From: Pseudoalteromonas prydzensis
GTDB lineage: Bacteria > Pseudomonadota > Gammaproteobacteria > Enterobacterales > Alteromonadaceae
Direction of reading: 5' to 3'
NCBI RefSeq assembly: GCF_001661495.1
Contig: NZ_BDDT01000001.1
Coordinates: forward strand, 1-64,000
Length of the DNA: 64,000 nt
Shown here: one piece after another, positions 20,949 to 31,132 of the stretch
How positions within the stretch are numbered: the first letter of the stretch is position 1
Layout: every line of letters starts with the position of its first letter
Made by a program: the position numbers and the translations under genes
Notes under the pieces: generated by a model
What the model saw: the letters and a program-made list of their open reading frames with translations, nothing else
Database searches by the model: none
What the model was told of the DNA's origin: nothing

Positions 20949-23417
20949 ATGATAAAAAACATATTCTTTTTAATAACTCTCGCACTACTAACAGCTTGTG
21001 GCACTGAACAAAGTGATATTGCACAAGACACCACCATCCCCTTGGCCAAAGTAGATAAAACATTAAAGGCTGACATCTCAGTACAGGGCTATACCAGTAC
21101 CATGAATAACATTGATATTGAGTTTTTAGGGCAGACAATCCCTTCGACTTACAGCGATGGTAAAATAGGGAATAGTCGGGGTTATAATTGGTGGATAAGT
21201 AAGCATTTCGCGCTAAAAAGCGATCTTCCTGAGGAAAAAGTCACCCTATATTTAGAGTTACTAGAAATGGCTTATCCCCATTATGTTGCTTTATTTGGCA
21301 TGGAGCCACCTAATATTGGACGTCAACGCATTGCCGTAGTATATGGTAGTAGCCGCGCAAGGGTGCGTGAAGCAATGCTAGATGATGGTTTTTTACGTGG
21401 TGTTCATAAAACCGCTGGCGGTGAAACCATGTTTTATAATCGTGCTGGATATAACTTCCCCAGTCACCGAGAGCATCATCAACGTTATATTGTGATTCAC
21501 GAAACCATGCATGCTTTTCACATGGCTCTTAATGGTCACTCAACCTGGGCTCCTAATTGGATCACAGAAGGTTTAGCAGACTCTGTAGCTCATCATGTTT
21601 ACGATCCAAAACAAAAACAGCTCACCGTTATGGTGTTTGACCGCGCGCCCATGAACTATATTGAAACGGGTTTAAAACAATATTACAGTGCTAATAAACC
21701 CACCATTGAGCAAATAAACGATGATCCTGCACTCAAACGCGGGCTTAATTTCTTTATAATTCATTACCTTTTAAGTTCGCCCGAAAGAGCACAATATTTT
21801 GCCTATTTTTTAGAACAACTTAGGTTAGCAAACCCACATAGTGAAGCCACGCTGTCAACAGCTAACACACTACTTAAACAAACATTTAAAGATTGGCAAG
21901 CAATCGAACAAGGGTTTGCTGACTTTGTTAAAGAAATAAAACCGAGCTTTCATATTGTCTCAGGCCCATGGGAGCAAAATGGTAACGCTTATTGGTTAAG
22001 AAACACCGACTCAGATAAACTAGCGCGATTAGATATAAACCCCGCTAACACTGCTACTCACCCCGTCATGGATTTCCCTGCTCCCGCTAAACATGAGTTA
22101 ATCAATATTGCCAATAACAACCAAGTTGCTGCTTTAATTGAATTTGAAGCTTCACACATACATCGAGGCGAAATAGGGATTGCTTTGCAACTAGCACGTA
22201 GCGAACATAATAAACAATACCGCACTACGTTTATCGGCACAGAACGCCCCAAAGAAGATCATTTGCTATCGTTTACAGTCATTGATGGTGAACGAATCGT
22301 TATTGAGAGTAGTCATAGCGAGGAATTGAAAACTTTACAAATAGCTTTAACACCTGAAATAAAACACGCTATAGCGCAAAATAATCTGCTTGGATTAAAT
22401 ATTGAGATAGACCAATCGCAGCTCAACATTACCGTAAAAGCTAAATATAATCAGGTCATTAAACAACAGTTTGCGATTCCTTTAACCAAAGCATTAAGCA
22501 AAAGCTTGGATGCTGAAAAAATAAGTTTATTAAGTAAAAATAATAACCATGCAATTACACCATACCTTTTTTCGCATATATCTTTAAGGCAAAGAGTTTC
22601 AGGCCATACACAGGTAACTAACCCTTGGTTATTTAAACAATCTAATTTACTGAGTCGCCTATTTAAAACCTGCCAACAGCACTTGTCTCAACTCAATAAC
22701 TGCGACACTGAACTGAGCAATTTAATGGCCAAGATACCGTCAACTGAGCAACATACAAGTATTCATACCGAATTGACTTTAATTCTCCACCATTACATAA
22801 AACAATTAGGCCATAATGGATTTAAAACATTATCAGGTTTCGACTCACACATTTACTTTAATCAACAAGACGCTTTTTTAAGAGTTTATAATCCAAGCGA
22901 CTTTGATCTAAAAATGTCTGCCGATGTAAGCTTCCTTAATGACAATAAAGAGATTATAAATACCCAACACATTAGCAACGTATTAAGCTCGGGGACGCAC
23001 AACCTTGATTTAGTCCTTCCTAAAGACACGGCGCGCATTGTGGTAGAACAACAGCTACAGTGGCAATCACTAAACTATCAATCAACTTTACAGCAAACAC
23101 TTCCCTTTTTTAATGGTGTAGAACTGACTGTAGAGCACAGTAAAAGTGATAAGGGTAATTGGTTATTCAATGTCACATTATCTGGGCCCTACTCAGGAAG
23201 AACCACAGGGACATTAACTTTGTCTGCCAACTCCTATGAACAAGCTATTGCGATAAATTCACAGCAACAGGCTGTCGAAATAGTCCCTTATGAAGACAAA
23301 ACCTACCGCTTTGAATTAGCACCTAATCGCCTGCTTAACTTAGTAACCGTTACTGCGCTATTAGATGTAGATGGCGAAGCTATAAAAATAGTAAAACACG
23401 TTAAGCTAAGTCACTAA
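20949..23417 (+). CDS. Large lipoprotein with gluzincin-type metallopeptidase motif
   Basis: The protein has 822 residues. The signal MIKNIFFLITLALLTAC has a lipobox with Cys17. Residues 184-188 are HETMH and Glu207 lies in NWITEGLADS, giving HExxH-x18-E, the zinc site of gluzincins. Upstream lies a basic YGSSRARVREAM segment. Residues after about 340 form a long beta-rich region of no recognised family. The protein probably faces the periplasm or cell surface. It is divergent from the POT-GH63 operon and shares its operator, which suggests action on collagen-derived peptides or glycopeptides. The motif is seen; the substrate is inference. An inverted repeat (23425-23461) follows the stop. 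Confidence 0.72.
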   Translation: MIKNIFFLITLALLTACGTEQSDIAQDTTIPLAKVDKTLKADISVQGYTSTMNNIDIEFLGQTIPSTYSDGKIGNSRGYNWWISKHFALKSDLPEEKVTLYLELLEMAYPHYVALFGMEPPNIGRQRIAVVYGSSRARVREAMLDDGFLRGVHKTAGGETMFYNRAGYNFPSHREHHQRYIVIHETMHAFHMALNGHSTWAPNWITEGLADSVAHHVYDPKQKQLTVMVFDRAPMNYIETGLKQYYSANKPTIEQINDDPALKRGLNFFIIHYLLSSPERAQYFAYFLEQLRLANPHSEATLSTANTLLKQTFKDWQAIEQGFADFVKEIKPSFHIVSGPWEQNGNAYWLRNTDSDKLARLDINPANTATHPVMDFPAPAKHELINIANNNQVAALIEFEASHIHRGEIGIALQLARSEHNKQYRTTFIGTERPKEDHLLSFTVIDGERIVIESSHSEELKTLQIALTPEIKHAIAQNNLLGLNIEIDQSQLNITVKAKYNQVIKQQFAIPLTKALSKSLDAEKISLLSKNNNHAITPYLFSHISLRQRVSGHTQVTNPWLFKQSNLLSRLFKTCQQHLSQLNNCDTELSNLMAKIPSTEQHTSIHTELTLILHHYIKQLGHNGFKTLSGFDSHIYFNQQDAFLRVYNPSDFDLKMSADVSFLNDNKEIINTQHISNVLSSGTHNLDLVLPKDTARIVVEQQLQWQSLNYQSTLQQTLPFFNGVELTVEHSKSDKGNWLFNVTLSGPYSGRTTGTLTLSANSYEQAIAINSQQQAVEIVPYEDKTYRFELAPNRLLNLVTVTALLDVDGEAIKIVKHVKLSH

Positions 23418-23424
23418 AATTATA

Positions 23425-23461
23425 AAACGTTTTAAGTTATGAGAACTAGCTTAAAACGTTT
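23425..23461 (+). terminator. Inverted repeat after lipoprotein peptidase gene
   Basis: AAACGTTTTAAG (23425-23436) pairs exactly with CTTAAAACGTTT (23450-23461) over a 13-base loop. The T-run is weak, so it may be a terminator or a protein site. Confidence 0.45.
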
Positions 23462-23648
23462 ACTTACTTGCGCATTAATTAAAAAATAAGTGTATTATTT
23501 TGTTACTTTTGTTCAATATATCAACAACTGCACATCTAAACCCAACCCAAGTACCTCGCTACTTTCATTAAGCTATTTATTAATATAGAAAAAATAGGAT
23601 TTTAAGTGTAAATTTAGGTATATTGCTTTTAATCATTTTTATCGATAT

Positions 23649-23667
23649 GATAATGGCTATCATTTAC
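23649..23667. promoter_or_regulatory. Fur box upstream of iron-transport operon
   Basis: GATAATGGCTATCATTTAC matches about 15 of 19 positions of the classic Fur box, with both GATAAT and ATCATT halves. It lies about 24 bases before the start of the first gene, where bound Fur-Fe would block transcription. Confidence 0.72.
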
Positions 23668-23690
23668 AATTACCTTTCGGATCCTCAGTT

Positions 23691-24503
23691 ATGAAAGCAG
23701 TATTCAAATCAGCTACAACTTTAGGTGTCAGCCTTCTTTTAATGTCAACATTTGTTGCACAACCTGTATTGGCAAATGGCCCAATTGGCGAACATGTAAA
23801 TCACCTACAAGCAAATATTAAAGATTACTCTGAAGAAGTTGAATGGATGATCGGCAAAGTCGATACCATGGTCAGTGACTACGAAAGCAAAGGCGCTAAG
23901 GCCGTTAAAAGCGACGACCTAATTGAATATTGGGAATCAGTTAAATTCCACAGCGCAATTGAAACAAATTACGTACCTGTATACGCCTCTATCTGGCAAG
24001 GTATTTACGGCGTAAAAATGGCCATTGATAACAACAAGCCAGCGAGCGACGCTCGTAAGCAACAAGCTGCTATGAATGCCGCATTGTGGCAAGGCCTTGG
24101 CGCTGTTAAACTAGCTGCGCAATTCCAACAAAAAGGCTTGCTCGCAAACGTAAAAGCGACCGCAACAGCCGGTATGACTCAAAGTGCCACGATTGATGAA
24201 ATTAAACATAAACTTGACCGTGTTGTTGCCAAATATGCAGAGCGCTTAAGCGATGAAGCCACCAACATTGTTCACGATACTTATCTGCACTTGTTTGAAG
24301 GTGTTGAAGGTACGCTCATCGAGCAAGATGCAAAACTTGTTGAAGTACTAGAAAAAGACTTTAACGTGACGCTACCTAAAGCAATTGCCGATAACAAAAG
24401 CGTTGATGAAGTACGCGATGTGATAACTGACATGCACACTAAATTAGACCGCGCAAAAGTATTACTCGAGAAAGCCGAGAAAGCACGTAAGGATGTATTT
24501 TAA
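23691..24503 (+). CDS. Secreted helical protein of unknown function, first gene of iron ABC operon
   Basis: The protein has 270 residues with a clear signal peptide (cleavage near VLANG, residue 29-30). The mature part is almost wholly helical and charged. It has two similar tryptophan-bearing stretches, YVPVYASIWQGIYGVKMAI and MNAALWQGLGAVKLAAQF, and a coiled-coil-like C-terminus. No family was recognised. Its stop abuts the GTG start of the Fe(III)-binding protein gene and a Fur box precedes it, so it belongs to an iron-regulated unit. It may be an accessory iron or siderophore binder in the periplasm; this is inference from position only. Confidence 0.72.
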   Translation: MKAVFKSATTLGVSLLLMSTFVAQPVLANGPIGEHVNHLQANIKDYSEEVEWMIGKVDTMVSDYESKGAKAVKSDDLIEYWESVKFHSAIETNYVPVYASIWQGIYGVKMAIDNNKPASDARKQQAAMNAALWQGLGAVKLAAQFQQKGLLANVKATATAGMTQSATIDEIKHKLDRVVAKYAERLSDEATNIVHDTYLHLFEGVEGTLIEQDAKLVEVLEKDFNVTLPKAIADNKSVDEVRDVITDMHTKLDRAKVLLEKAEKARKDVF

Positions 24504-25544
24504 GTGAAACGTAGGACCTTTATCCAAGGCCTAGCTGCGTTTGGGGCAATTGGTACATTACCATTGCCTTTGTCTCGCGCACTAGCAGCCAGCATTGCGA
24601 ACCCTGTTTCTGTGGATGACTTACCTAAGCTAAAAGGTGAGCTGACCCTTTATTTAGGTCGTGGTGAAGGGGGATTATACGAAAATGTGCTACAAGCAAT
24701 TGAGAAGAAGAACCCTGATTTTAAATTGGGTATTCGTCGCGGTCCTACGGCTGCGTTAGCAAATACCATTGTCGCTGAAGCAAAAGCCGGCGTTCGCAGA
24801 GCCGATTTATTTTGGGCTGTTGATTCTGGTGCGATTGGCCTAGTTTCTGATGCAGGCCTTGCACAACCAATGCCTAGTGATTTATCAGCACAGTTACAGC
24901 CACAATTTCGCTATAAAGATTGGGCTCCTGTAACAGGCCGTATCCGTACTTTACCGTATAACACGTCACGTTTAACAAAAGAGCAAATTCCAACCAGTAT
25001 TATGGAAATTGCTGACAGCGACTTAAGTATTGGTTGGGCACCTGCCTACGCATCGTTTCAATCATTTGTCACCGCAATGCGTATTCTCGAAGGTGACGAT
25101 AAAACAGCGAAGTGGCTGAAAAAAGTTAAAAAGCGCGCTAAAACCTACGCCGGTGAATTGGGTGTAGTGATGGCGGTTGAACGCGGTGAAGTGGATATTG
25201 GTTTTGCAAATCATTATTACACGCTGCGTTTAAAATCAGGCAAACCTGATGCCAAGCTTGATTTAGCCTTTACCGAGCAAGATGCTGGATGTTTAGTCAA
25301 TGCTTCGGGCATTTTAGCGCTTAGTGAAGATCCACTTGCGACTAACTTTATGCGCTATTTATTAAGCACTGAAGTGCAAGGTTATTTAGCCCGTGAAGCG
25401 TATGAGATCCCACTCGTTAATGGTGTAGCATTACCAGAGGGGTTACCTGCTTTAACTAGTATCTCGCCACCGAAGATAGACTTAACTCAGCTCGCTGATT
25501 TACGGCCAACGATTAATTTGATGCGTAATAACGGCGTACTGTAA
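24504..25544 (+). CDS. Fe(III) ABC transporter substrate-binding protein (Tat-exported)
   Basis: Extracellular solute-binding protein of 346 residues of the FbpA/AfuA type. It begins with GTG directly after the previous stop. The N-terminus MKRRTFIQGLAAFGAIG is a twin-arginine signal, so it is exported folded. The mature start ELTLYLGRGEGGLYENVL is characteristic, followed by ALANTIVAEAKAGVRRADLFWAVDSG and the hinge text TLPYNTSRL. It delivers ferric iron to the permease encoded next; the genes overlap by one base (TAATG). Confidence 0.86.
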   Translation: MKRRTFIQGLAAFGAIGTLPLPLSRALAASIANPVSVDDLPKLKGELTLYLGRGEGGLYENVLQAIEKKNPDFKLGIRRGPTAALANTIVAEAKAGVRRADLFWAVDSGAIGLVSDAGLAQPMPSDLSAQLQPQFRYKDWAPVTGRIRTLPYNTSRLTKEQIPTSIMEIADSDLSIGWAPAYASFQSFVTAMRILEGDDKTAKWLKKVKKRAKTYAGELGVVMAVERGEVDIGFANHYYTLRLKSGKPDAKLDLAFTEQDAGCLVNASGILALSEDPLATNFMRYLLSTEVQGYLAREAYEIPLVNGVALPEGLPALTSISPPKIDLTQLADLRPTINLMRNNGVL

Positions 25545-27043
25545 TGCGATTACCCCCATCTTACCCAATGGCGCTGCTTGCAGCGCTCATTACGTTAACC
25601 CCTATTGTTATTTTAATTACGCTGGCCACTGATGCCAGCTCTTTGTTTGATAGCCATAATTTAAAAATTCTCGGCAATACGCTGTCATTAATGGTGCTCA
25701 CTGTTATTGGCTCCATTGTGATCGGAGTGCCACTGGCCTTTATTAGTGCGTATGTCCATTTGCCTTTTAAAAAGCTGTGGCTAGTGTTTTTTGCAGCCCC
25801 TTTAGCTATTCCCAGTTATATTGGCGCCTTTACCCTTTACGCGGCTTTTGGCTCAGGGGGGGAGATCCATAACCTACTCGGCATTGAACTGCCCTCGATG
25901 GATGGCCTCAGTGGCGCCGCAATTGTTATGACGCTTTACACTTTTCCATTTGTGATGATGACTACCCGCTCGTCATTGCTCAGTCTTGATGCAAGCATGG
26001 TTAATGCCGCCCGTACCTTAGGCATGTCGATGACCGAAAGTGTGTTTAAAGTTATTTTACCGCGAGTGGTCAATGGTATTGCCGCAGGTTCATTATTAGT
26101 TGCGCTGTATACCTTGTCAGACTTTGGTACGCCAGCGATGATGCGCCTTGATACCTTCACTCGGGTTATTTATGTTGAGTACAACTCCTTTGAACTAAGC
26201 CGCGCTGCTATGTTATCTTTACAATTATTAGTGATCGTTGGTTTTTTACTGTTGATTGAATCACAAATAAAAACCGCCAGCGAACGCCACGGCCGAGCGT
26301 TAATGTTATTCCCTAACAACTGGCAACTCGGGGCCATGTTTGCTATGTTTGCGCCGGTTTTATTGTTAGCTATCGGCTTACCACTGGCGATATTTTCACT
26401 GTGGCTCGCCCGCGATGGCTTTAGCTCATTTGATTTTAGTATTGCGTGGAATTCAGCGTATGCATCGGCTATCGCTGCCGTGGTGGCTGTCATAGTCGCA
26501 ATACCTGTGGCGCATGCCGCTCTCAGTGGTAAAACCGGTCGCATTATGGAACGGGTCACTTACTTTGGCTTTGGTATTCCAGGCATAGTGATGGGTACTG
26601 CCTTAGTGTATGGCGGCCTGCAATTGCCATTTTTATATCAAACCTTAGGATTATTAATTATTGCCTATATGCTGCGCTTTTTACCTTTAGCCGTAGGCTC
26701 TGTACGTACCAGTACCGAACACCTTGACCCGAGCTTAGTGAAATCAGCGCGAGTCCTCGGTGCCAGCCCTCGCGAGGCCTTTACCCGAATTACCTTACCA
26801 CTGACAATGCGTGGTATCATCGCAGGCGCCGCTTTAGTGTTTTTAGAGTCAATGCGTGAATTAGAAGCCACGTTATTACTTGGCCCCACTGGCTTTGAAA
26901 CATTATCAACTTATTTGTGGCGTGTTTATGAAGCGGGCTATTTTGGTCGTGCCGCTATTCCAGGGTTATTATTAGTGCTGATCTCTGCCTGCGGTTTAGC
27001 TATTATGATGTCTGGCGAAAAACGTAACCAACCCGAACACTGA
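25544..27043 (+). CDS. Fe(III) ABC transporter permease (FbpB type, duplicated)
   Basis: The protein has 499 residues with about 12 membrane helices in two homologous halves. Each half carries the EAA loop of binding-protein-dependent permeases: MVNAARTLGMSMTESVFKVILPRV near residue 150 and LVKSARVLGASPREAFTRITLPLT near residue 400. A fused permease of this length is standard for ferric-iron importers. It overlaps the binding-protein stop by one base and is followed 14 bases later by the ATPase gene. Confidence 0.9.
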   Translation: MRLPPSYPMALLAALITLTPIVILITLATDASSLFDSHNLKILGNTLSLMVLTVIGSIVIGVPLAFISAYVHLPFKKLWLVFFAAPLAIPSYIGAFTLYAAFGSGGEIHNLLGIELPSMDGLSGAAIVMTLYTFPFVMMTTRSSLLSLDASMVNAARTLGMSMTESVFKVILPRVVNGIAAGSLLVALYTLSDFGTPAMMRLDTFTRVIYVEYNSFELSRAAMLSLQLLVIVGFLLLIESQIKTASERHGRALMLFPNNWQLGAMFAMFAPVLLLAIGLPLAIFSLWLARDGFSSFDFSIAWNSAYASAIAAVVAVIVAIPVAHAALSGKTGRIMERVTYFGFGIPGIVMGTALVYGGLQLPFLYQTLGLLIIAYMLRFLPLAVGSVRTSTEHLDPSLVKSARVLGASPREAFTRITLPLTMRGIIAGAALVFLESMRELEATLLLGPTGFETLSTYLWRVYEAGYFGRAAIPGLLLVLISACGLAIMMSGEKRNQPEH

Positions 27044-27057
27044 GGATTTAAATACAA

Positions 27058-28074
27058 ATGCTATCTGTAAGTCAGTTGTCTATAGATTATGGCAGTAACC
27101 GTGTAGTAAGCGATCTAAACTTAGCGCTTGGTGAAAGCGAAATCCTCATGCTAGTAGGCCCTACCGGCTGTGGAAAAAGTACTATTTTACAAGCTTTGGC
27201 TGGGCTTATTCCGATCAGTGCAGGAGAAATAAACTTAGGTAAATGGCGTGCAACACCAAAGCTCACAGTCCCTCCTGAAAAGCGCAGTGTCGGTATGGTA
27301 TTTCAAGACTTTGCGTTATTTCCTCATTTAACTGTTGAGCAAAACATTTGCTTTCGCTTAAAAGACACCGCTATTGCTGATCATTGGATCACCTTACTTG
27401 GTCTTGAGGCATTTCGTAATAAAAAGCCGGCCACCCTTTCAGGCGGACAAAAACAACGCGTCGCCCTTGCGCGCACGCTTGCCCATCAGCCTGACTTTGT
27501 ATTACTTGATGAGCCACTTTCAAACCTTGATGCGGCACTCAAAGATATGCTGCGCTGGGATATCCGCAATGCCCTTAAAAAAGCCGGCGTACCGGCAATT
27601 TGGGTCACTCATGATCAAGAAGAAGCTTTATCAGTTGGCGACCGTGTTGGCGTGCTCGATGGCGGTAAGATCCAACAAATTGATAGCCCAGAACGTTGTT
27701 TTAGCATTCCTAACAACCGCTTTGTTGCGCGTTTTTTAGGTGAAGCAAGTTTTATTCGCGGCCAATTTGCGAATAACCAAGCGACCACAGCAATTGGCAA
27801 TGTACCCGCTCACGGTGTTGATTGCCAGCAAGGTGACGTAGACGTGTTACTGCGCCCTGACGATGTGATGCTAGTGCAAGGCGAGATTGGCAATAATGGG
27901 GTAGTTGTATGGGTGCGCTTTGAAGGTGGCAGCCGCTTATGTGCGGTAGAACTTAGCTGCAAAACCGTTGTGACAAGCCGAGTAAGTCATGAGGTAGTAG
28001 TCAGCCCTGGCGATAAAGTACATGTCTCTTTAAGTACCTCTCACCCGTTAGCTGTCTATAAGCGCGAAGATTAA
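27058..28074 (+). CDS. Fe(III) ABC transporter ATP-binding protein (FbpC type)
   Basis: ABC ATPase of 338 residues. Walker A is GPTGCGKST (about 34-42), followed by the Q-loop in VFQDFALFPHL, signature LSGGQKQRVALARTLA, Walker B FVLLDEP and the switch His in WVTHDQEEAL. The C-terminal 110 residues form a TOBE-like regulatory domain (DVDVLLRPDDVML). It powers the permease encoded just upstream. It is the last gene of the Fur-controlled operon; the hairpin at 28081-28100 follows. Confidence 0.92.
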   Translation: MLSVSQLSIDYGSNRVVSDLNLALGESEILMLVGPTGCGKSTILQALAGLIPISAGEINLGKWRATPKLTVPPEKRSVGMVFQDFALFPHLTVEQNICFRLKDTAIADHWITLLGLEAFRNKKPATLSGGQKQRVALARTLAHQPDFVLLDEPLSNLDAALKDMLRWDIRNALKKAGVPAIWVTHDQEEALSVGDRVGVLDGGKIQQIDSPERCFSIPNNRFVARFLGEASFIRGQFANNQATTAIGNVPAHGVDCQQGDVDVLLRPDDVMLVQGEIGNNGVVVWVRFEGGSRLCAVELSCKTVVTSRVSHEVVVSPGDKVHVSLSTSHPLAVYKRED

Positions 28075-28080
28075 CAAAAA

Positions 28081-28100
28081 AAGCCCATTTTCATGGGCTT
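28081..28100 (-). terminator. Bidirectional intrinsic terminator
   Basis: AAGCCCAT, loop TTTC, ATGGGCTT. On the minus strand seven T follow, so it ends the collagenase transcript; it also lies just past the ABC ATPase stop. Confidence 0.8.
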
Positions 28101-28135
28101 AGGGTAGGAATTTTATTCCTTAAAATAAAGTGTTA

Positions 28136-30910
28136 TTAACGACAGCCTTGGCTATTAAAATCAACTACCAAGCTTGCGCCATTACTATTTCCTGCGACTT
28201 TTAAATAACCCCAGTATTCATTTTGAGCAGAAATATAAATACATTCGCCATTGCCACTATTATTCGAATGAGCGATTTCATTACTACCATTTGGCCAACC
28301 ACTGGCGGCATAACTTAAGCTGACATCACCACTACCATTAGCGCTGGTTATAGCAATCCCATTTTGGCTTTGCACATCAGCAATGCTAAACCACATCGGA
28401 CCGCTATTACCTAAGCAAATCACTTCGCCATCATTTAAACGGCCATTGCTGCGACTCCCTTGAGTAGCGCATACGTCTGGCACATTAGCGGTTGCTTGCG
28501 TAAACGATGCTGTTAGCTGAACATTATCAAACGCATTATAACCGCGTAACATTATTTGATATGTGCCTTGTTGGGCTGGTTCAATAACACATTGCTCATT
28601 ATTGCCACCAAGATAAGGGCGGCAATCGTAAACAGCTTCACTAGGTGTGGCTTCATAACTCACATATAAATCTGCATCACCTGTGCCGCCAGCAATGTTA
28701 AACATGAGCTCACTTGCGCCTTGCGACACTTCGAAAGTGAAGTACTGCAGTTCATCCTGCTGGCCACTCACACTAATTGATTGACCATTTTGAAGTACGT
28801 CATCTTCACCACTGCTGTCTTGATCGATACTCGCGGTTGTCGTCACCGATGTACTGGCACCTTCGTTATCAACTACCGTTAAACCAACGCTGTATTCTCC
28901 GGCACTGGCATAAGTATGAAGAGGGTTTGCTTCATTAGATGTACTGCCATCACCAAAGTCCCATTGATAACTTGCAATAGAACCATCACTATCTATACTG
29001 CCGCTGCTGGTAAAGCTTATTTCATTGTTTTGTACACCGGAGTAAGGGCCATTTATTTGCGCTGTTGGCGCACTATTGGTTGGTGTACCCGCAACTAAAT
29101 CATCGCACCATTGTACAAATTCATTCTCGTAACTATTAGCCCATTGGTCTGTTTTAGCCTTATAAGCACTCCAATCACCCACTCGAGTATGAGCAAGCAT
29201 GGCATTTACTTCATCGTTATGGCGTTCAAACATAAAACGTACAGCTAAATAACCCCAACGGTAAATTCGATCTTGATCAAAACCATCATAAGTAGTGGCA
29301 AAAATTTGCGCTAATGTAAATCGTGAGCCATCACTAATAGTTGCTTTTGCTGCATCATTGTTATTTAAATTAGCAACGTATTCTGCAATACCTTCTGACC
29401 ACCAGACAATATCTTCAGTGGGTGAGTTAAAATTTCCATATAAATCGAAACGACCATCTAGATAATGCACATATTCGTGTTCTAAATTCCATACATAATG
29501 CTCTGCGTTGGCATAACTTGCTTCATAGGCAATAAAGTTTGCTTGATTACCTACTATCGCAGGATTACCTTCTAAATACATCCCACCATTATTGGTATCA
29601 ATACCAAATATAGCTCCCGCATATTTACCGTAATCGTCACTGCTATCGAAAATATTAACTTGTAAGAAGCTGTTGTTATCATCCGCAACAGGGGTATTAT
29701 TGGTCGCCAGTTTATTATGAAATAACCCCTCTTCAGCGCCCATTGCATCACACGCTGCTGCATGCTGAATTGCGGTCATGTTTTGTGAGCGAATTTTAAT
29801 AGTACTGCTACAGCTATAACTTTGAGATAAGGCTTGTGCAATTAAATCATCAACAAAGCCACATATACCATAATCATTACAATCAGCGTAGTAGCTTACT
29901 GAATCTGCTGCTGCAAGCCATACCGCATCACCATAACCAAAGCTGCTATAGGTGCTAAAAATTGCCTTTAAGCCATTATCCACACTGGTTTGTATCGCGG
30001 TGCCTGAATACTGTTTTAATCTTGCAAGTTCACTGGCCGCATTAACAATTAAATACTGTGCATCAGATCCAATCATCCACTGCTTTTGAGTAAATGCACT
30101 GAGCTTAGCGACGAGATCGTTATCTGTGCCAATTGCAGTTACGAATGCATCATTCCACTGCCCGCGGTAAAGCAAAGTAAAAATACCATTTACAGCGCTG
30201 CGCATATTCCATTTTGCTGCGTAGCTTTCATTAAATCGGGTTAGCCATTGCTTAACAACATTCAAATAACGATGCTGTTGCTCTGCGCTATCCATGGTAA
30301 TGATGACTTCAGAAAGTGTTTTACCATGACCATCATTGTCATCATAAAAGTGGCTATTGTTTACAAAGGCATCAATTGCACCAATAACTGCGGGCGTTAC
30401 CCATGTACTAAAACTTACACTATCGTTATAAAATTCAACATAAAAACCCGCGCGTAAGTATAAAAATAGCGCCTCTAGCTCAATATCCCCGCCGCCAGCG
30501 TAAGTCTGTGAGAGCGACTTAGCATGATTGGCTACGGCATACATATTATCAGAGCTAAACACTTGCCCCTGAATTGACGCAGGGGCGCTAAATAGCTGAT
30601 TAACACAATTAGTTCCCTGGCTTTTAAGCTCAGTAATAATGCTGCTAGTACTAGCATTAGCAAGTGCAGTTAAGTCACAGCTCACTGTGGCTGCTTGACT
30701 ACGCATCATCACATTACTTAATTGTTGCGGTTGTGTTTGTAACTGGGCAATGGGGGCTTTGTCATTATGGTGGAGCTCAACACCATGATGATGAGCACGA
30801 TCGACAATCGCTGTTTGTGGCGTAAACAAACGCTCATTAGTGGTGTTTGCAAGCGCCATTGTACTTGCTCCAAGTATCGGTAGCGCCAGAATCAATGTAT
30901 TAATTTTCAT
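28136..30910 (-). CDS. Secreted M9 collagenase with PKD and PPC-type C-terminal domains
   Basis: Vibrio-type microbial collagenase of 924 residues. A signal peptide (1-21, ALA-N) is followed by an M9 N-terminal helical domain (about 75-380) and a catalytic domain with the zinc motif HEYVH at 478-482, followed by YLDGRFDLYG and the glutamate in WWSEGIAEYV. A PKD domain (about 600-685) has the WDFGDGSTSNEANPLHTY motif. A PPC-like domain and a second cysteine-bearing PPC-like domain end in CR. It unwinds and cuts native collagen outside the cell, and the C-terminal modules bind collagen. Its promoter holds the exact ATTGTATACAAT found at the hydroxyproline operon, so both ends of collagen breakdown appear co-regulated. 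Confidence 0.93.
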   Translation of the reverse strand: MKINTLILALPILGASTMALANTTNERLFTPQTAIVDRAHHHGVELHHNDKAPIAQLQTQPQQLSNVMMRSQAATVSCDLTALANASTSSIITELKSQGTNCVNQLFSAPASIQGQVFSSDNMYAVANHAKSLSQTYAGGGDIELEALFLYLRAGFYVEFYNDSVSFSTWVTPAVIGAIDAFVNNSHFYDDNDGHGKTLSEVIITMDSAEQQHRYLNVVKQWLTRFNESYAAKWNMRSAVNGIFTLLYRGQWNDAFVTAIGTDNDLVAKLSAFTQKQWMIGSDAQYLIVNAASELARLKQYSGTAIQTSVDNGLKAIFSTYSSFGYGDAVWLAAADSVSYYADCNDYGICGFVDDLIAQALSQSYSCSSTIKIRSQNMTAIQHAAACDAMGAEEGLFHNKLATNNTPVADDNNSFLQVNIFDSSDDYGKYAGAIFGIDTNNGGMYLEGNPAIVGNQANFIAYEASYANAEHYVWNLEHEYVHYLDGRFDLYGNFNSPTEDIVWWSEGIAEYVANLNNNDAAKATISDGSRFTLAQIFATTYDGFDQDRIYRWGYLAVRFMFERHNDEVNAMLAHTRVGDWSAYKAKTDQWANSYENEFVQWCDDLVAGTPTNSAPTAQINGPYSGVQNNEISFTSSGSIDSDGSIASYQWDFGDGSTSNEANPLHTYASAGEYSVGLTVVDNEGASTSVTTTASIDQDSSGEDDVLQNGQSISVSGQQDELQYFTFEVSQGASELMFNIAGGTGDADLYVSYEATPSEAVYDCRPYLGGNNEQCVIEPAQQGTYQIMLRGYNAFDNVQLTASFTQATANVPDVCATQGSRSNGRLNDGEVICLGNSGPMWFSIADVQSQNGIAITSANGSGDVSLSYAASGWPNGSNEIAHSNNSGNGECIYISAQNEYWGYLKVAGNSNGASLVVDFNSQGCR

Positions 30911-30986
30911 AATTTACCTTCGATAATTTTTATTATCTCAATCCAGAACGGGTTATTGAGAGTATAGTTTGTAACATTTATTTATC

Positions 30987-30998
30987 ATTGTATACAAT
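30987..30998. promoter_or_regulatory. GntR operator candidate upstream of collagenase
   Basis: ATTGTATACAAT lies 77 bases upstream of the collagenase start, in a 310-base gap. It is identical to 6838-6849. The rest of the gap holds the imperfect hairpin at 31133-31188 and nothing else recognised. Confidence 0.7.
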
Positions 30999-31132
30999 AT
31001 ATTTTATATAACTTTAACGAATATCAATATATTTGTTTTAGAAAAATAATAAAAATCAATTCTTTATAATTACATTCCGACTACTTCTAAAGACCTGAAA
31101 TATACTCATAAAAAGAATGGATTAACGGTGTG

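Noticed and set aside
20894..21138. Minus-strand frames of 60-79 codons
   Set aside because: They are antisense shadows of the lipoprotein peptidase gene with no ribosome site.
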